Of a DNA stretch of 64,000 nucleotides, positions 11,763 to 23,092 are shown in pieces. The stretch comes from Hedera helix (taxonomy: Eukaryota > Streptophyta > Magnoliopsida > Apiales > Araliaceae). Each line of letters opens with the position of its first letter. The stretch's first letter is position 1. The notes beneath the pieces were generated by a model. It was given only the letters and a program-made list of their open reading frames with translations, ran no database searches and was not told the origin of the DNA. A program made the position numbers and the translations under genes. The DNA is taken from contig OX359270.1 in the NCBI GenBank assembly GCA_947179155.2, positions 897,501 to 961,500 on the forward strand, written 5' to 3'.

Positions 11763-13142
11763 TGCGCACAAATTTATTACTAAATAAATCTGCGTTTTTT
11801 TTTTTGTTGGAAAAAGAGGAGATGGGGCACGTGGTTGATAGTGTCGGTTGATGTTCAGATTTTGGATGATCATGATGTTACAGGTTGTAGACGAGCATAA
11901 ACTCTAAAACCGTTATTGAATGGCGCTGGATTCCTTTTTAAAGTCAATATGACACTAATAATACTATAGACTTATAGTTCAATTCACAATAATCCGGTAC
12001 AGCAGCATGATACAGATCATCATCTTTTATTATGATTATAATAATATCATTGAAAGGTAGAACCTTTTTTTTATTTTTCAAATAAATATGAGTGTATAAT
12101 ATTTAAATATTATATTTATTTTAATTAATAAAAAGTGTGATATAATATTACAATCCGTATCATACTATAAATTTAATATTTAATTTTATATTTAAATATT
12201 GTGTACCTAAACTTGTCCTTGTTTCCTTCCAACTCAACAGACATAGACAGCACCGATCTTATAATAATGATTTCTTTTAATTTATTACAAGTAAAAAAAA
12301 TTATTTCATACTGTTGAAACATTGTAAATATTATATTTTTCTCCTCACATGCATGTAAAATTCTCTGTGATAGAACCCCACAGAGAACTCACATGTACGT
12401 AAAAAGAAAAACAAATTATTCATTATGCTCCAAAAATATAAAATAATTTCTCTTACAAGTGATGCCGTGGTGGTAGTACCACCATAGATGGATAAATAAA
12501 TTCAAATACTCTTTTTACTGTTTTTTTTGGAGATGATGCAAACCAACCAGCACAAGATTCTTGGCTTGGCTGTATGAATTTGGAGACCATGACAATGAAA
12601 TTATTACTTAGGGAGAAAATGGTACCAAAAAGGTGATGGTCGGAAACTTATTATGATATTAAATTATTTAAATATACTAAACTATCTATCCCGTTTTAAA
12701 ACAAAAATAAAATTAACATAAAATTAATCGAAATATAAATTATTTTCAAATACAAAACTAAAAAGGCAAATGGTGAAAAGCCTTGCCATTCATTCTCACC
12801 AGCAGCCCTAAGATGTTATATACTAGTAGTATAAACAGGAATTCTCTAATTTCAGAAACAAATTAAAATACAAAATAAATAATTGAATTACAAATTTACA
12901 ATGTTACTCCAACTCAGAGACAATTATCTCTGACTATGAACTGCCTCTTTTGTATATGTGGGTGAATTTGTATAACATGATTAGCAATACAAGTATACAT
13001 CATTGGACATGTAAGCACCAGTCCATTCTCCAGATTTAAATACCTTAAAGAACAACCATTTGGAGCAGACTAACATGATCAGATCTAGTGATGAACAATC
13101 ACATGGAGGTTATGATATTTATTATTCCAAGTAGATTACCAA
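11523..13142. other. Intergenic region containing the epimerase promoter
   Basis: This separates the epimerase start (minus) from the 3' end of the next minus-strand gene. It contains a (TA)n run at 11727-11760, about 200 bp upstream of the epimerase ATG, that falls in the expected promoter or leader. The rest is AT-rich with no recognisable gene. The 3' UTR of the downstream gene should occupy the 13.0-13.1 kb part. Confidence 0.55.
11727..11760. repeat. (TA)n microsatellite upstream of the epimerase start
   Basis: About 17 TA units lie some 200 bp upstream of the epimerase ATG, in the promoter or 5' leader. It is likely length-polymorphic. Confidence 0.9.
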
Positions 13143-16100
13143 CTATCTGTCCGAAACCTGTTCTGCTTGTATGATTTCGGAGTTCAGGAGTCTTTCCACC
13201 TCGTCATTTGCCTCAGCTTGGAGTTTCCATCTCTGCATGAAAAAAAATAAAAAGTAAAACAAATTAATAACTAAAACCACATCATGTTACAACTGATCCA
13301 ACACCACAGAGATATAGCCTAAAAATTCCAACCAATATCCCATCTATGGACAGCCTAAAAGGACACTAATAAAGAAGTTAAGCACCCTTTTCAAAGGAGG
13401 TTCCACTATCCAGATTCTTATGGCACTTTAACATATTTTATAAATTTCATTCTTTTTCCTGTTAATTTTTTATTATTTGATCTTGATCAGATTTATGAAG
13501 TATAATTTGTATGCTTTAAAGAAAAAAATTGCTTGCAAATATTGAGAACATGCCTCTTCAAGGTTTTCAAGCTCCATGATCTGCTCGATCTGTTTAGCAA
13601 TACTTTCCTGCACATAGGAGTAACTTATTTCAGTAAGCAGCAGTTAAAAGTCGAAATAGTGCTACTCATGGTCCACCCTTAGGTTTCATTTGTGGGTTTT
13701 TATGCGTCTGAGAATCAGGAGGAACAGTACTTCATTCATCAAAATGAGGAGCACAAGTAGAGTTACCCAGAAAGCTAAACAGTATTCCCATGTTAACCAA
13801 ATCAACATAAATAATAACATAAAGTAGTGCACACCGCACTGCTGGCTGCTTCAGCAGCAAGAACATCGGAGTCCATCTCTACCTCGATTTCAATCATTGA
13901 AGATATCTGAAAAGTTTTTAGTATCATCAATAAACCAGATAAATAATTGTCAACAATATGTAATATAACCTACATTTTTTCTTCATTTTTCTAATAGGTT
14001 TCTAAAGTGTTGGAAACATACTTTTGCATAGCTTTCAATCAGTTCGATCCGTGATCTTAAGGAACTTTTCAAGCCTTCACGCACCCTTTTGACTCTACTT
14101 CTCCGAGCACTAATAGAAGTAGAAATATTTAGAAGATTTGTACTTTGACAAAATATAAGATATAGCTGTCTAAAAAAAAGGAAAAACAAACAGTATCAAC
14201 TTGAAATGTTTAAAGCAGTAGTACATCTTTATAAATAACAGAAAGGAGTCCTACTATTTTGTAATTTTATTTTTAATGACTACTAAGGTTTGCGCAAGAC
14301 ACACTTAGACATAAAAAATTTCAACAATTTTTTTCCAATAAAGTTTCTAATTAGAAAATCATCCAACGTTTAAGTGCATCACACCTTAATAATTTAAAAA
14401 AATTGTAAACAAAAAGTAGGACTCAAATTTCAGGACATATGGAAATTAATTAAGAGACGAGTACAAGTAATGGTTAGACAGTTTCACCTATAAGAAGGTT
14501 CTCCCACGGCAAAAATTTTGTTTTCTAGTTGGTACATACGAGCCAACATCCAAACCTATACAACAGGAGCCACAACTTTGAGCAGCCGTGATCTTTGTAG
14601 TAAGAAGTAACGAAAGAAGTAATATAATGATATAACTATAAAAGTAACATTGCATCTAGGCATGCATAATACTTCTTGATGCATATTTACAGAAGATGGT
14701 TAGACACCTTTTAAATCATTATGCTTCAGAGAGAAAAAAAAGGCACACAGAATTTCCAAGTGATATACTGGAGTAAATTAATCATCCTAAAATCACAAAT
14801 TGTTCACCATAGAAAGGATGATCTCACAAGGAACTTCTATGGTGGGACACAATCTCCCTTGTAGCTGAAAATCTTTTCATAACAAAAAAGTTTTATGGAA
14901 TCAATTTGTTGATAAGAAAAGCATGAGAAGGGATGTCCTCTCTTGTTCTACTAAATTCTTCACATGAATTTTCGAAATAAATAAACGAAAAAAGTACATA
15001 AACTTCTTCACATGCACTCAGACCAATGGTCACAAATTTCATGTAAGAGGTTCATCTGGGCAAGGAGGAACCAAATTGCATTCTGACCCTGGTGGTTCTT
15101 CACTTCTCTTTCAAAGTAGACTAGCAAAGATGGTAAAAGTTGCAGAAATGGTCACTTAACTGGCCACTTACTCGTTTAGTTAAACATCTAACCATTTAAG
15201 TAATTTACTCAAAAAGTCAAAGACTATGGAGGCTACCTCATTTTCAGCAGCTTCTTTTAAATCCTTTATGCGAGATTGAAGTGTGTCATACTGAGAAAGA
15301 AGTTGTTGCCTGATAGCTATCACATCCACGATTCTCTGAGGAAGCTGGAATCATAAAAGATAATATAATTATAAAAAAAATAAATGAAAAGTAAACTAGG
15401 CTCTAATTCCCCAGCAGAGTTTTAAATATAGACGTTTCCAGACAGTTAGTGAAGTATCTCAATTAACTATAATCGCAGTTATTAGGTACTTTAAGTTACG
15501 TCACTTAGCTAGCCAGCCAGCCATAGGAATAGATGACATTCTAACAACTTCTGGTTGATATAAGGCCCATTATTTCAACAGGCTTGAATCAAAAACACAA
15601 AAATCAGTGACCAGCATTGTCTTTACTCCTGCAAAAAGAATGGAAAAAGACCTGCTGGGGTTGGGGGCCGGGGAGTTTTGTTGTCTTCTTCCACTTTAGA
15701 CTGCTAAGACCTATTAGGTTACAAAGTCTGATATCACATGAAAGCCCAATACATCAACAGAACTTGGAAATGCTTATAACCAGATATAGCAAGGGCGACT
15801 GACGACTTAGGGAGCCTATAATTGGAGTAAATAACATATTGTAGTTATCACCTTTTCTTTACTTTACAAGTCACAAAAGGAACTTACTCGATTCAACTGG
15901 GGGAGAACTAGAGTGTTCAATGTGGCCCCAATGGCTATAGATGAAACTACGGCTACTGAAATTAACTTAGGCAAGCTGGGATCTATCATTCCAGAGGCAG
16001 CATCTCCAGTGCCCAACACAGCAAGAATCGGAATAAGGGTAGATGGGTTAATCAAGGATGCATCTCCATTCTTTGTGGGGGCTCTTAGTAAATAAGATTC

Positions 16101-19054
16101 TCGTCCGTCTCTGTGGTTTGTCAGGCACATGGGCTCTCCAGGATAGAAGTTGGGTGGTTTTGCACTAAACTTTAAGGGACCCACTTCTCTATAAACATTT
16201 GATGGAGCTGCTACAGCAATGCTCACTCTTTCTCCTTCTTGTGCAGGGAGATCAACTGTTTCAGTAGCAAACCTGTGAGTTCGGGCCATCCCAGTTGGGG
16301 TCCTCACCTGCAGAGTGGAAAATCAAGCGCATTTTACAATTCAAAAGAGTGAAAGTACATTAAAAAAATGTATATGAAGCATATAGCATATGAAGGTACA
16401 TATTTATGGGTATCTAAGGGTGGTAATGTATACAACCCACTTACAAGGAACCCATCTCTCTGATCATGTGAATAACAAACTCACCGGAATATAGAGAGAC
16501 TGGGAGCCAGATGCGTGAATGTGTTAACTTAATATAGAAATTTGGCCAGGAAATTATCAACAAGTATTAACTAATTTTTGCCACTAAATGATAGGTAAGT
16601 GGATGTCTCAAAGAGGAAAAAGTTTAAGATAGCATTTTTTGAATTAATCAATCAAAAGTAATTGGAATCAGCAGGTAACAATTATGAAAAAAAGTCCACA
16701 ACTTTCTGTGCCAGTGGGGACCAAAGGTTCTGCATGAGCCATGAGAAAGAAGAAACACGTCAAGGGGTCTGTCGTTAGGAATTATTTCAGTTAAAGAAGT
16801 TTGAATTATTGTACTAATTAAAGACATGATAGATGCCAAAATTGATGAAGTTACATATGGGCATAGTGTTGTAAAGATGTACCACAATGGAGTGAACAGC
16901 AGCAGGAATGCTTTGTTTGATTATTTGTAAGAATCGTAGCCCCCTTTTCCATGCAGGAACATTCATGCTGCGTTCGTCAGGAGGAGATCCTTAGGAAAAG
17001 TGAATATCCTAACATCAATACCATATGAATGTGTATGCCATATTAAAACCTATTATTTAATAAAAGACAATTTTATCTGCTACAATTTATATAAAACTTA
17101 TTAACAAAGCATATACGGAAATAAGGTTAACCAAAAGACAGCTTATAACTCTTTTTAGAAAGGAAATATATATAAAAGGTTATTGCCCTAAACTAGCATA
17201 AACAAGAAGGGATATAAAGACTCTTTAGAAAGGAAAAGTATATAAAAAGTTTTTGCCCTAAACTGGCATAAACAAGAAGGCATATAAAGAAGGTACAAAA
17301 ATGACTCTTAGCTGCTGCAAAGGCTCTTTCCAAGATAAATGAAGTGAGAAAAAGCAATAAAAAAAAATACAGTGGCGGTCATGTAACAAATAAGAGAAAT
17401 TAGGATGAAGTAAACTAACCTGATTTCTTCTGACTCAATACTGACAATGTCCCCTGAAACAAGCTCGTACTGGTAGCGGCATTTAAAGCAGGAGACAATC
17501 TGCAGAAGAAATAGAATGACAAGATTATGGTTTAAGCATCATCTATGGCAAATATACAAAAAAGTGAAAAACACTACTTTCTTCCATAGTGCGAAGATGT
17601 CTATGTTTTAGGGGAAGTAGTCAAATGCCAATAAGTGTTAACAAGAAACAAAAATAACTCATAATGTAAAATAAAATTACTTAGGACTCTAGACCATAAT
17701 CCTGATTAAGCACTGGGAAATTTTGTTGTTGTTGAAGATCTCCCAACTGAGCAGGAAAATCCCTTTTGTTTATCATTATTTACAGTAAATAGTAGAGGTA
17801 AAAGGTCCCCCAAAGCTCTTATACTAGAATTCTAGAAATCTTACTAAAGTACAATACGACAGAGAAAATATTAGTGGAACAATATATACACCCTATGCTA
17901 CAGTGTTGCAATCAGGGTATAATTTCCCTGTGGAAACGCAAAAGACTCTGATTAGGAAATTATACAACAATAAACATTTTTTTGTCAGCCCTTGCCAATT
18001 GAAGAGTGGGAATTCATGGCTACGAAACATTATAAGCATTTCAAAAGGAAGTATGAATGAACTTTTTTAGTCTGTAATGAAAATGAAGTTCTGTTTTTGT
18101 CATTGAAGAAGTCCCTTGGAACCAACCAAATGGAAAATCCAACTTTACACTTTAGTTCCACGAAAAGAGTCCTCCTATTTGATATATTTTCCAAATCAAT
18201 TTGAGAAAAACTAAGCTTCAAAATTGATGTGAATTTATTTGATTTTGATTGATAAAATAGTTAATATTGTAAACTCCTTAAAAAGTACTACTAAGTAAAA
18301 AAAAATTATTCAGAAGGAAAATTAAAATAAATTGAAATCGATTTGAATTTTAGGATTTCACAAATTAACTAGTATCAAAGCCAAATAGGACCCTTTTTGT
18401 GGAACGGAGGGAGTATTAGATAACATGACTTCCTTTAAAGACTGCAACCATCCTTAAAAAGGTAAGATGCCTGTAAATAAAGTTGTACAAGTATATCTCA
18501 TTCTATTATTTAGTTCAGAAGAATGTGAATTGGGTCAGTGAAGTACTGTTTTTGTTTGTTTCTCATGCAAACTTACACCAATGAACAAGTTATTCAAGAA
18601 TAGGCCAGCACAACCAAACAACCTAATCCTCAGCTGACCTGGTTCGAAATACAGGCCAATGTCAAACAAATCAGCCTTATTGTCAGCAAGCATGGTTCTT
18701 AATTTCTCAAACATAATTGAAGTATTCTGGAAAAGACATGGTAAAGGATATAGGTTGAAAAGAGAGAAGTTTTTCTCTATATGCATGCCTGAATACCATG
18801 TTGGGGTTGTGCAACAGCAACAGCAATCATACAACTGGGACACCTCACTATTTTGCCAAAAGGAACCTGCAAGAAAAGATTACACAAACAATGCTTAAAG
18901 TTAACTCCACTAAAGAATTCCCATAAACATGTGTGACATATCAATTCCTTCTTACCAGGACGAAGTGAGATGATGATATTTAAAACTAGATAACTAAATG
19001 GAATATATCTAAGGGTCATACATATTACCAAATTTTGATGAACACAGCTAGACT

Positions 19055-19111
<57 letters not shown>

Positions 19112-20310
19112 GACCGATCCATTGATAGCATTGTAAAAAATGATTTATCCTTACAACATATCTCAGTCATTCATGCATGGATCTAATGGTTAAAAAGTCT
19201 CTCGTCCGTAGTATAGTTTACATAGTTTAGTTTACAGGATACAGCAGTTTAATACTGCGGACAGATCCAACTGTCCAAAATATCTCCAACACACTAAATA
19301 AGCAATACACCGTCCGCAGTTTAATACTGCGGACACTATATCTCGTTTGCAGTATTAAATTGCAGACGCTAGTATTTTTTTTTAAAAAAAATTTCCAACC
19401 ATCCGCAATTTAATATTGCAAATGCTTGTCTTAAAAAAAATTCTCTCCTCTTACCATCCATAGTTGTAAGAGGAGAGAGAAATTTTATTCTATGTCCAAA
19501 AGTATAATTATCTATCATCTATTTGAGTTGTGCTGTTTTCAACCTACAATTAACCACTATCTAAGATTATTAACATCCACCTCAATTTCCTCCTCTTTTA
19601 TCTCTCCACTCACTCTCAATACTCTGTTTTCTTGACACACTTACTTCCATGACTTGTCTAATTGATTAGAGTAAAGTTCTTGACTTTTTAATTTCTATAT
19701 AATTGTTCTCGACTTCAATTGGATATGTCCGATTTACTCTAGATCTGTGTTTAATTCATTATTTGTGAAATATTTTTCTTCATATGATCTGAATTATATC
19801 AGGTTTTTGTAATTAGTTGAACAAGTTGTTGTGTAGATTTGATTTTTAGGTTGTTCTTTATCTTCTGATTGCATATATATATATCATTTAATCATATTGA
19901 ATCAATGGATTGTTTGCTCGTTACCTTTGAATCTATATGAGCTTACGAGCTTTATAAGTAAAGTAAATCTTCAGGATTAGTATTAGTTGTTTTATGTTTT
20001 TTTGTTGGACTGTTTCTAAACTTAAATTGTATTGGATGGAAATGTTTCTCTTATCCTTTTCTGCAGAGGGGGTAAAACTAGATTTTTATGGAATTCTTTT
20101 ATTGTGTAATTTTAAATAATTAATGGTAAAAATCAAAACTTTACTTTATCTGATATCTTAATTCATTACTTTATCTGATATCTTAATTCTTAGTTAGTTT
20201 TTGAAAAACTCTTTTTCCTTTCAGATGTTCCATTATGAAAAGATGAACTCTTTTTCTTTTTTTTATAGGTTTTTTTGGTTTCTATTTCTTTTTCTTTTTC
20301 TTTTTCTTTT

Positions 20311-20341
<31 letters not shown>

Positions 20342-22839
20342 TTAGGGGCAAAGTTATGTTTTTTTTAAAAGGAATTATGGGAGTTGAGTTTCAAATTAAT
20401 GAACTTGGAAGCCCTTTGTGCTGAATTTGTTTGGGATTTCGTTTACACATTAGAACACATGCCTGCAACTGCAGCATAATTGTTTCTCTCTCCTGCCTCT
20501 CCCCCCTCACTAGGTTAATTACTTTGTTTCTTCTTTCTTATTGTGTAACAGAGTTGATAAAGAAACAGAGGGAGAGCACGGCAAGCATAAAGCAAGAATT
20601 GTTCTCAGTTTAATATGTCTACGGTACGCAGTTTAATACTGCAGACGGTACCTAACCCAAAAACGGCATCGTACCTGCAGTTCAAGTGGGTCAGCAGTTT
20701 TAGTGATTTTAGATGATGGGTTGGCTTTTTTAATCTAGTTCCACCTAAGCTAGAATTGGCCAAAGAAAGTGAAGCTTGACTGTCTTGGCATGTTTCAATT
20801 TCTATGGATGAAGGGATTAACATGAATCCCAAAAACATGTTCTCCTCCAAAGCAACAGCTTGTAAACTTGGCAACCCAAAAACCTTCTTGATTTTGGACC
20901 GAGCTTTTTTTCCATGGTGGAGAGAGTGAGTTTAGGAGAGAGAAAGTGAGAGAAGTTAATGAAGTGAGAAGGTGAGGCAGTTATCTATATGTTTAGGCAA
21001 CATCAATTTTTTTTCTCGTAATTTATCCGTTTGCAATATTAAACAGTGGACGGTATAATTTTTTTATTTTTTTTACCTGTCCACAGTTTAATACTGCGAA
21101 AGGTATAATTTTATTTTTTTTACCGGTGTATTGCCTATTTAGTGTGTTGGGGATATTTTGGACATTTGAATCCGTCCGTAGTATTAAACTACGGTATTCT
21201 GAAAACTAAATTGCAGACGAGAGAACTTTTAACTATTAGATCTCAACATAGACGACTGAGATATGTTGTAAGGATAGATCCTTTTTTATAACGTCGTCAA
21301 TGGATCGGTCCCCATATATATATATATATTAAAAAAGAAGAAGAAGAATGTCAGCAATGCGACACCAAAAAAAGTAAATATTAGCAAGGTTAAGTGGAAA
21401 ATAAGTAGAGTGGGAAGCAGGAGAAAAAGATAGAGCAATTGCTGCCATACACACCTCTTCACTGGGGGAAACTCCCACTCGGCAAACATTTGCAATGACC
21501 CTAAGGGCATCTGAGACCCTAAGTGATGCTGCAAGACCCCATACCAATTGTGTATGTGTATGTACATCTGGCCTGGACCACCTCCAGCTCTCAACAGACG
21601 TACCTTTCTCTCCAACAGTTGCTTCTTGTATCAAGTATGAATTTTTGACCAGAAAATTCAGAAAAACCAGCAAATCAAACAAGTTCAAATGCAGGATATC
21701 TAAGAATAAGATTCAACTTTTAACGCTCATCAACTGTTATGCACCAATACCAGGCATTTGGATTTGGTAAAATTGACATCTTTGGGAAGTTGGGTAAATT
21801 CAGTATTGAAATAAATTGCATATATATAGCACAGAGTTGTATTGCAACTTTAATAATATTTCATCCATTCCAAAATAATAGACATTTTAGAAAATGTTTT
21901 ATGTTTCTTTTAAATTGTAGTCTGTAATTTTTAAGGAGAATAAATTAAATACTTTTCTATATAACCCCCTCCTTATCTCATCTTTCCAAGAAACTTACTC
22001 CAATAAAACTACTTCCTATTTCCCTTACTCTTGTATTTAAATTCCCATAAAGAGAAATGATGGTATTTTAAATGCATTTCTAAAACGTCTATTATTTTGT
22101 AATAGAGGGAGTATTAAATAACGTCAAGTTGGAGACTTGGAGTATCACATAACACCAAGTTAGAATGCAACAATGTGCTACACAAATGCAACATTACTCC
22201 CCCAAAATCTATATGAACTTCCCAAAATCTCAACTTCACCAAAACCGAATCACAAAACTAGATAAGCATGACCTCTTGAAATTCAAATTAGCAAAGTGTT
22301 ATAAAAAATAAAAAATAATCTTTCTTATTATAGTGTCCAATTCTATGTTACATTTGGTAAGAAAGCATTAGCAGTACTTATTATAAAGCAAGTATATACG
22401 TACCTTGATCAAAGAAGGTGGAACGCATGGCAGAGAAGATAGACAAGGCTAAATCAGCATTGTTACGATCAAGTGCAGCGGAGATAATTGAACAAGAATC
22501 TGAAGTAGACACCACTCCACCGTTTCTCTGAGTCATTTCAGCAATCACCTCCAGGGCTTCATTAGAGTCTTTAGCTGCTGATACTCTCTTAATCACCTCA
22601 TCCAACAATCCGGAATCACCACCACCATCATCAGCAGCAGCAGCAGCTATTATGTTGGCAGCCTTACTATTAATGAGGTTTTTGGAGGTACAAAAAGATG
22701 AAGAAGTATAACAATTAGAGGGTTTTTTGTGGTTAAAAAAGAGGTAGAACAGAGCAGTAGTACTACTAGTGATTCTTGTTGTATTATTTGAATATGGTGA
22801 TGACGGGGAAAATCCTAAATTGAGGAGAAGACTGCCCAT
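13143..22839 (-). CDS. Probable plastid zinc-ribbon / membrane / coiled-coil protein, twelve exons, function unknown
   Basis: I do not recognise the family. Exons (minus): 22404-22839, 21455-21624, 18789-18866, 17420-17499, 16883-16967, 15888-16307, 15237-15344, 14488-14555, 14022-14109, 13835-13906, 13554-13607, 13143-13232; 583 codons in one frame. Residues 1-60 are Ser/Thr-rich and Asn-rich with no acidic residue, like a chloroplast transit peptide. Residues about 75-200 are helical and pentatricopeptide-like (SCSIISAALDRNNADLALSI, LRVSDALRVIANVC). Two Cys pairs follow (RCPSC; SCFKCRYQYEL), a likely zinc ribbon. A middle domain (GEPMCLTNHRDGRESYLLRA) precedes a hydrophobic segment near ISVAVVSSIAIGATLNTLVL. 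The C-terminal 150 residues are charged and coiled-coil-like (LLSQYDTLQSRIKDLKEAAE). Introns 3 and 11 appear to use GC donors. Intron 2 holds a 2.2-kb transposon. Plastid location is inferred. Confidence 0.82.
17148..17290. repeat. Tandem duplication, about 70-bp unit, intron 4 of the zinc-ribbon gene
   Basis: Two adjacent copies of a segment starting CTCTTT(TT)AGAAAGGAAA and ending AACAAGAAGGxATATAAAGA differ at only a few bases. Intronic and recent. Confidence 0.9.
18167..18417. mobile_element. Stowaway-like MITE in intron 3 of the zinc-ribbon gene
   Basis: The right end is GGAACGGAGGGAGTATTA. The left end near TCCTCCTATTTGATAT is diverged. The core (AAAATTGATGTGAATTTATT then TTAAAAAGTACTACTAA) matches the core of the element at 62700-62958, so both belong to one family. 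Confidence 0.65.
19057..19109. repeat. (TA)n microsatellite abutting the transposon's left end
   Basis: About 26 TA units run directly into the left terminus of the 2.2-kb transposon. The right terminus is also followed by (TA)n (21314-21330), so the element seems to have inserted into a TA microsatellite, hiding any target duplication. Confidence 0.95.
20307..20341. repeat. T14-G21 homopolymer junction inside the transposon
   Basis: A pyrimidine-rich stretch of TTTTTC units ends in about 14 T followed at once by 21 G. It may be slippage or an assembly artefact. Confidence 0.95.
20650..20930 (-). pseudogene. Gene-like fragment carried inside the 2.2-kb transposon
   Basis: On the minus strand an uninterrupted frame from about 20900 to 20650 has protein-like composition (KKVFGLPSLQAVALEENMF ... 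GFMLIPSSIEIETCQDSQAS). It ends at an internal palindrome. An ATG at about 20914 preceded by CTCTCTCCACC lies in a different frame, so as written the start is out of phase. I do not recognise the protein. Captured host exon or chance open frame are both possible; the first fits the leader-like, pyrimidine-rich sequence nearby. Confidence 0.4.
21855..22114. mobile_element. Stowaway-like MITE in intron 1 of the zinc-ribbon gene
   Basis: The left arm TTCATCCATTCCAAAATAAT followed by AGACATTTTA pairs with the inverted right arm, which reads CTCCCTCTATTACAAAATAA then TAGACGTTTTA. Imperfect repeats of about 34 bp, length near 260 bp, TA at the borders, no coding sequence. Confidence 0.8.
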
Positions 22840-23019
22840 TTCTCACTTCAGTTTGGTACTAATGTTGAATTACACTCTCTCCTCTCTCATTATGTTCACT
22901 GTTGAGAGTGTTTTTTAGTGTGTGAGAGAGAAACAGAGACGATTAGAAATGTGCGGTTGGGAAGGAGTTATATATAGCCTTATAGGTAACAAAACAAGGT
23001 TGATAAGAATTTTAAAAAA

Positions 23020-23092
23020 TGGAGGTGCGGGGAATCGAACCCCGTGCCTCTCGCATGCGAAGCGAGCGCTCTACCATATGAGCTACACCCCC
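23020..23092 (-). tRNA. tRNA-Ala (anticodon CGC)
   Basis: Read on the minus strand: acceptor GGGGGTG pairs with CACCTCC (one G-T wobble). The D arm begins TAGCTCATATGGTAGAG, an internal A box. The anticodon stem CTCGC/GCGAG encloses loop TTCGCAT with anticodon CGC, reading alanine codon GCG. The T arm contains GGTTCGATTCC, the B box. The discriminator base is A, CCA is not encoded, there is no intron. A run of six T follows within a few bases, a Pol III terminator. The gene lies about 180 bp upstream of the start codon of the zinc-ribbon gene on the same strand. Confidence 0.97.

Larger units (their letters stand above)
19110..21313. mobile_element. 2.2-kb non-autonomous DNA transposon with ~200-bp inverted ends and palindrome arrays
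   Basis: The left end GGGACCGATCCATTGA and the inverted right end GGGGACCGATCCATTGA begin inverted repeats that stay alignable for about 180-215 bp (roughly 19110-19325 against 21130-21313), through TATCCTTACAACATATCTCA and CCAACACACTAAATA. Both arms carry palindromic motifs with 9-bp arms around a TTAAT spacer (GTCCGCAGT-n5-ACTGCGGAC), repeated inside the element at about 19245, 19315, 19345, 19395, 20625, 21035, 21080 and 21180. Long inverted ends suggest a Mutator-like element, but no 9-bp duplication can be seen because the flanks are (TA)n. No transposase is encoded. The interior looks like captured plant gene sequence. Located in intron 2 of the zinc-ribbon gene. Confidence 0.8.

Noticed and set aside
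21314..21330. Target duplication of the 2.2-kb transposon
   Set aside because: Both flanks are (TA)n, so any apparent duplication is uninformative.
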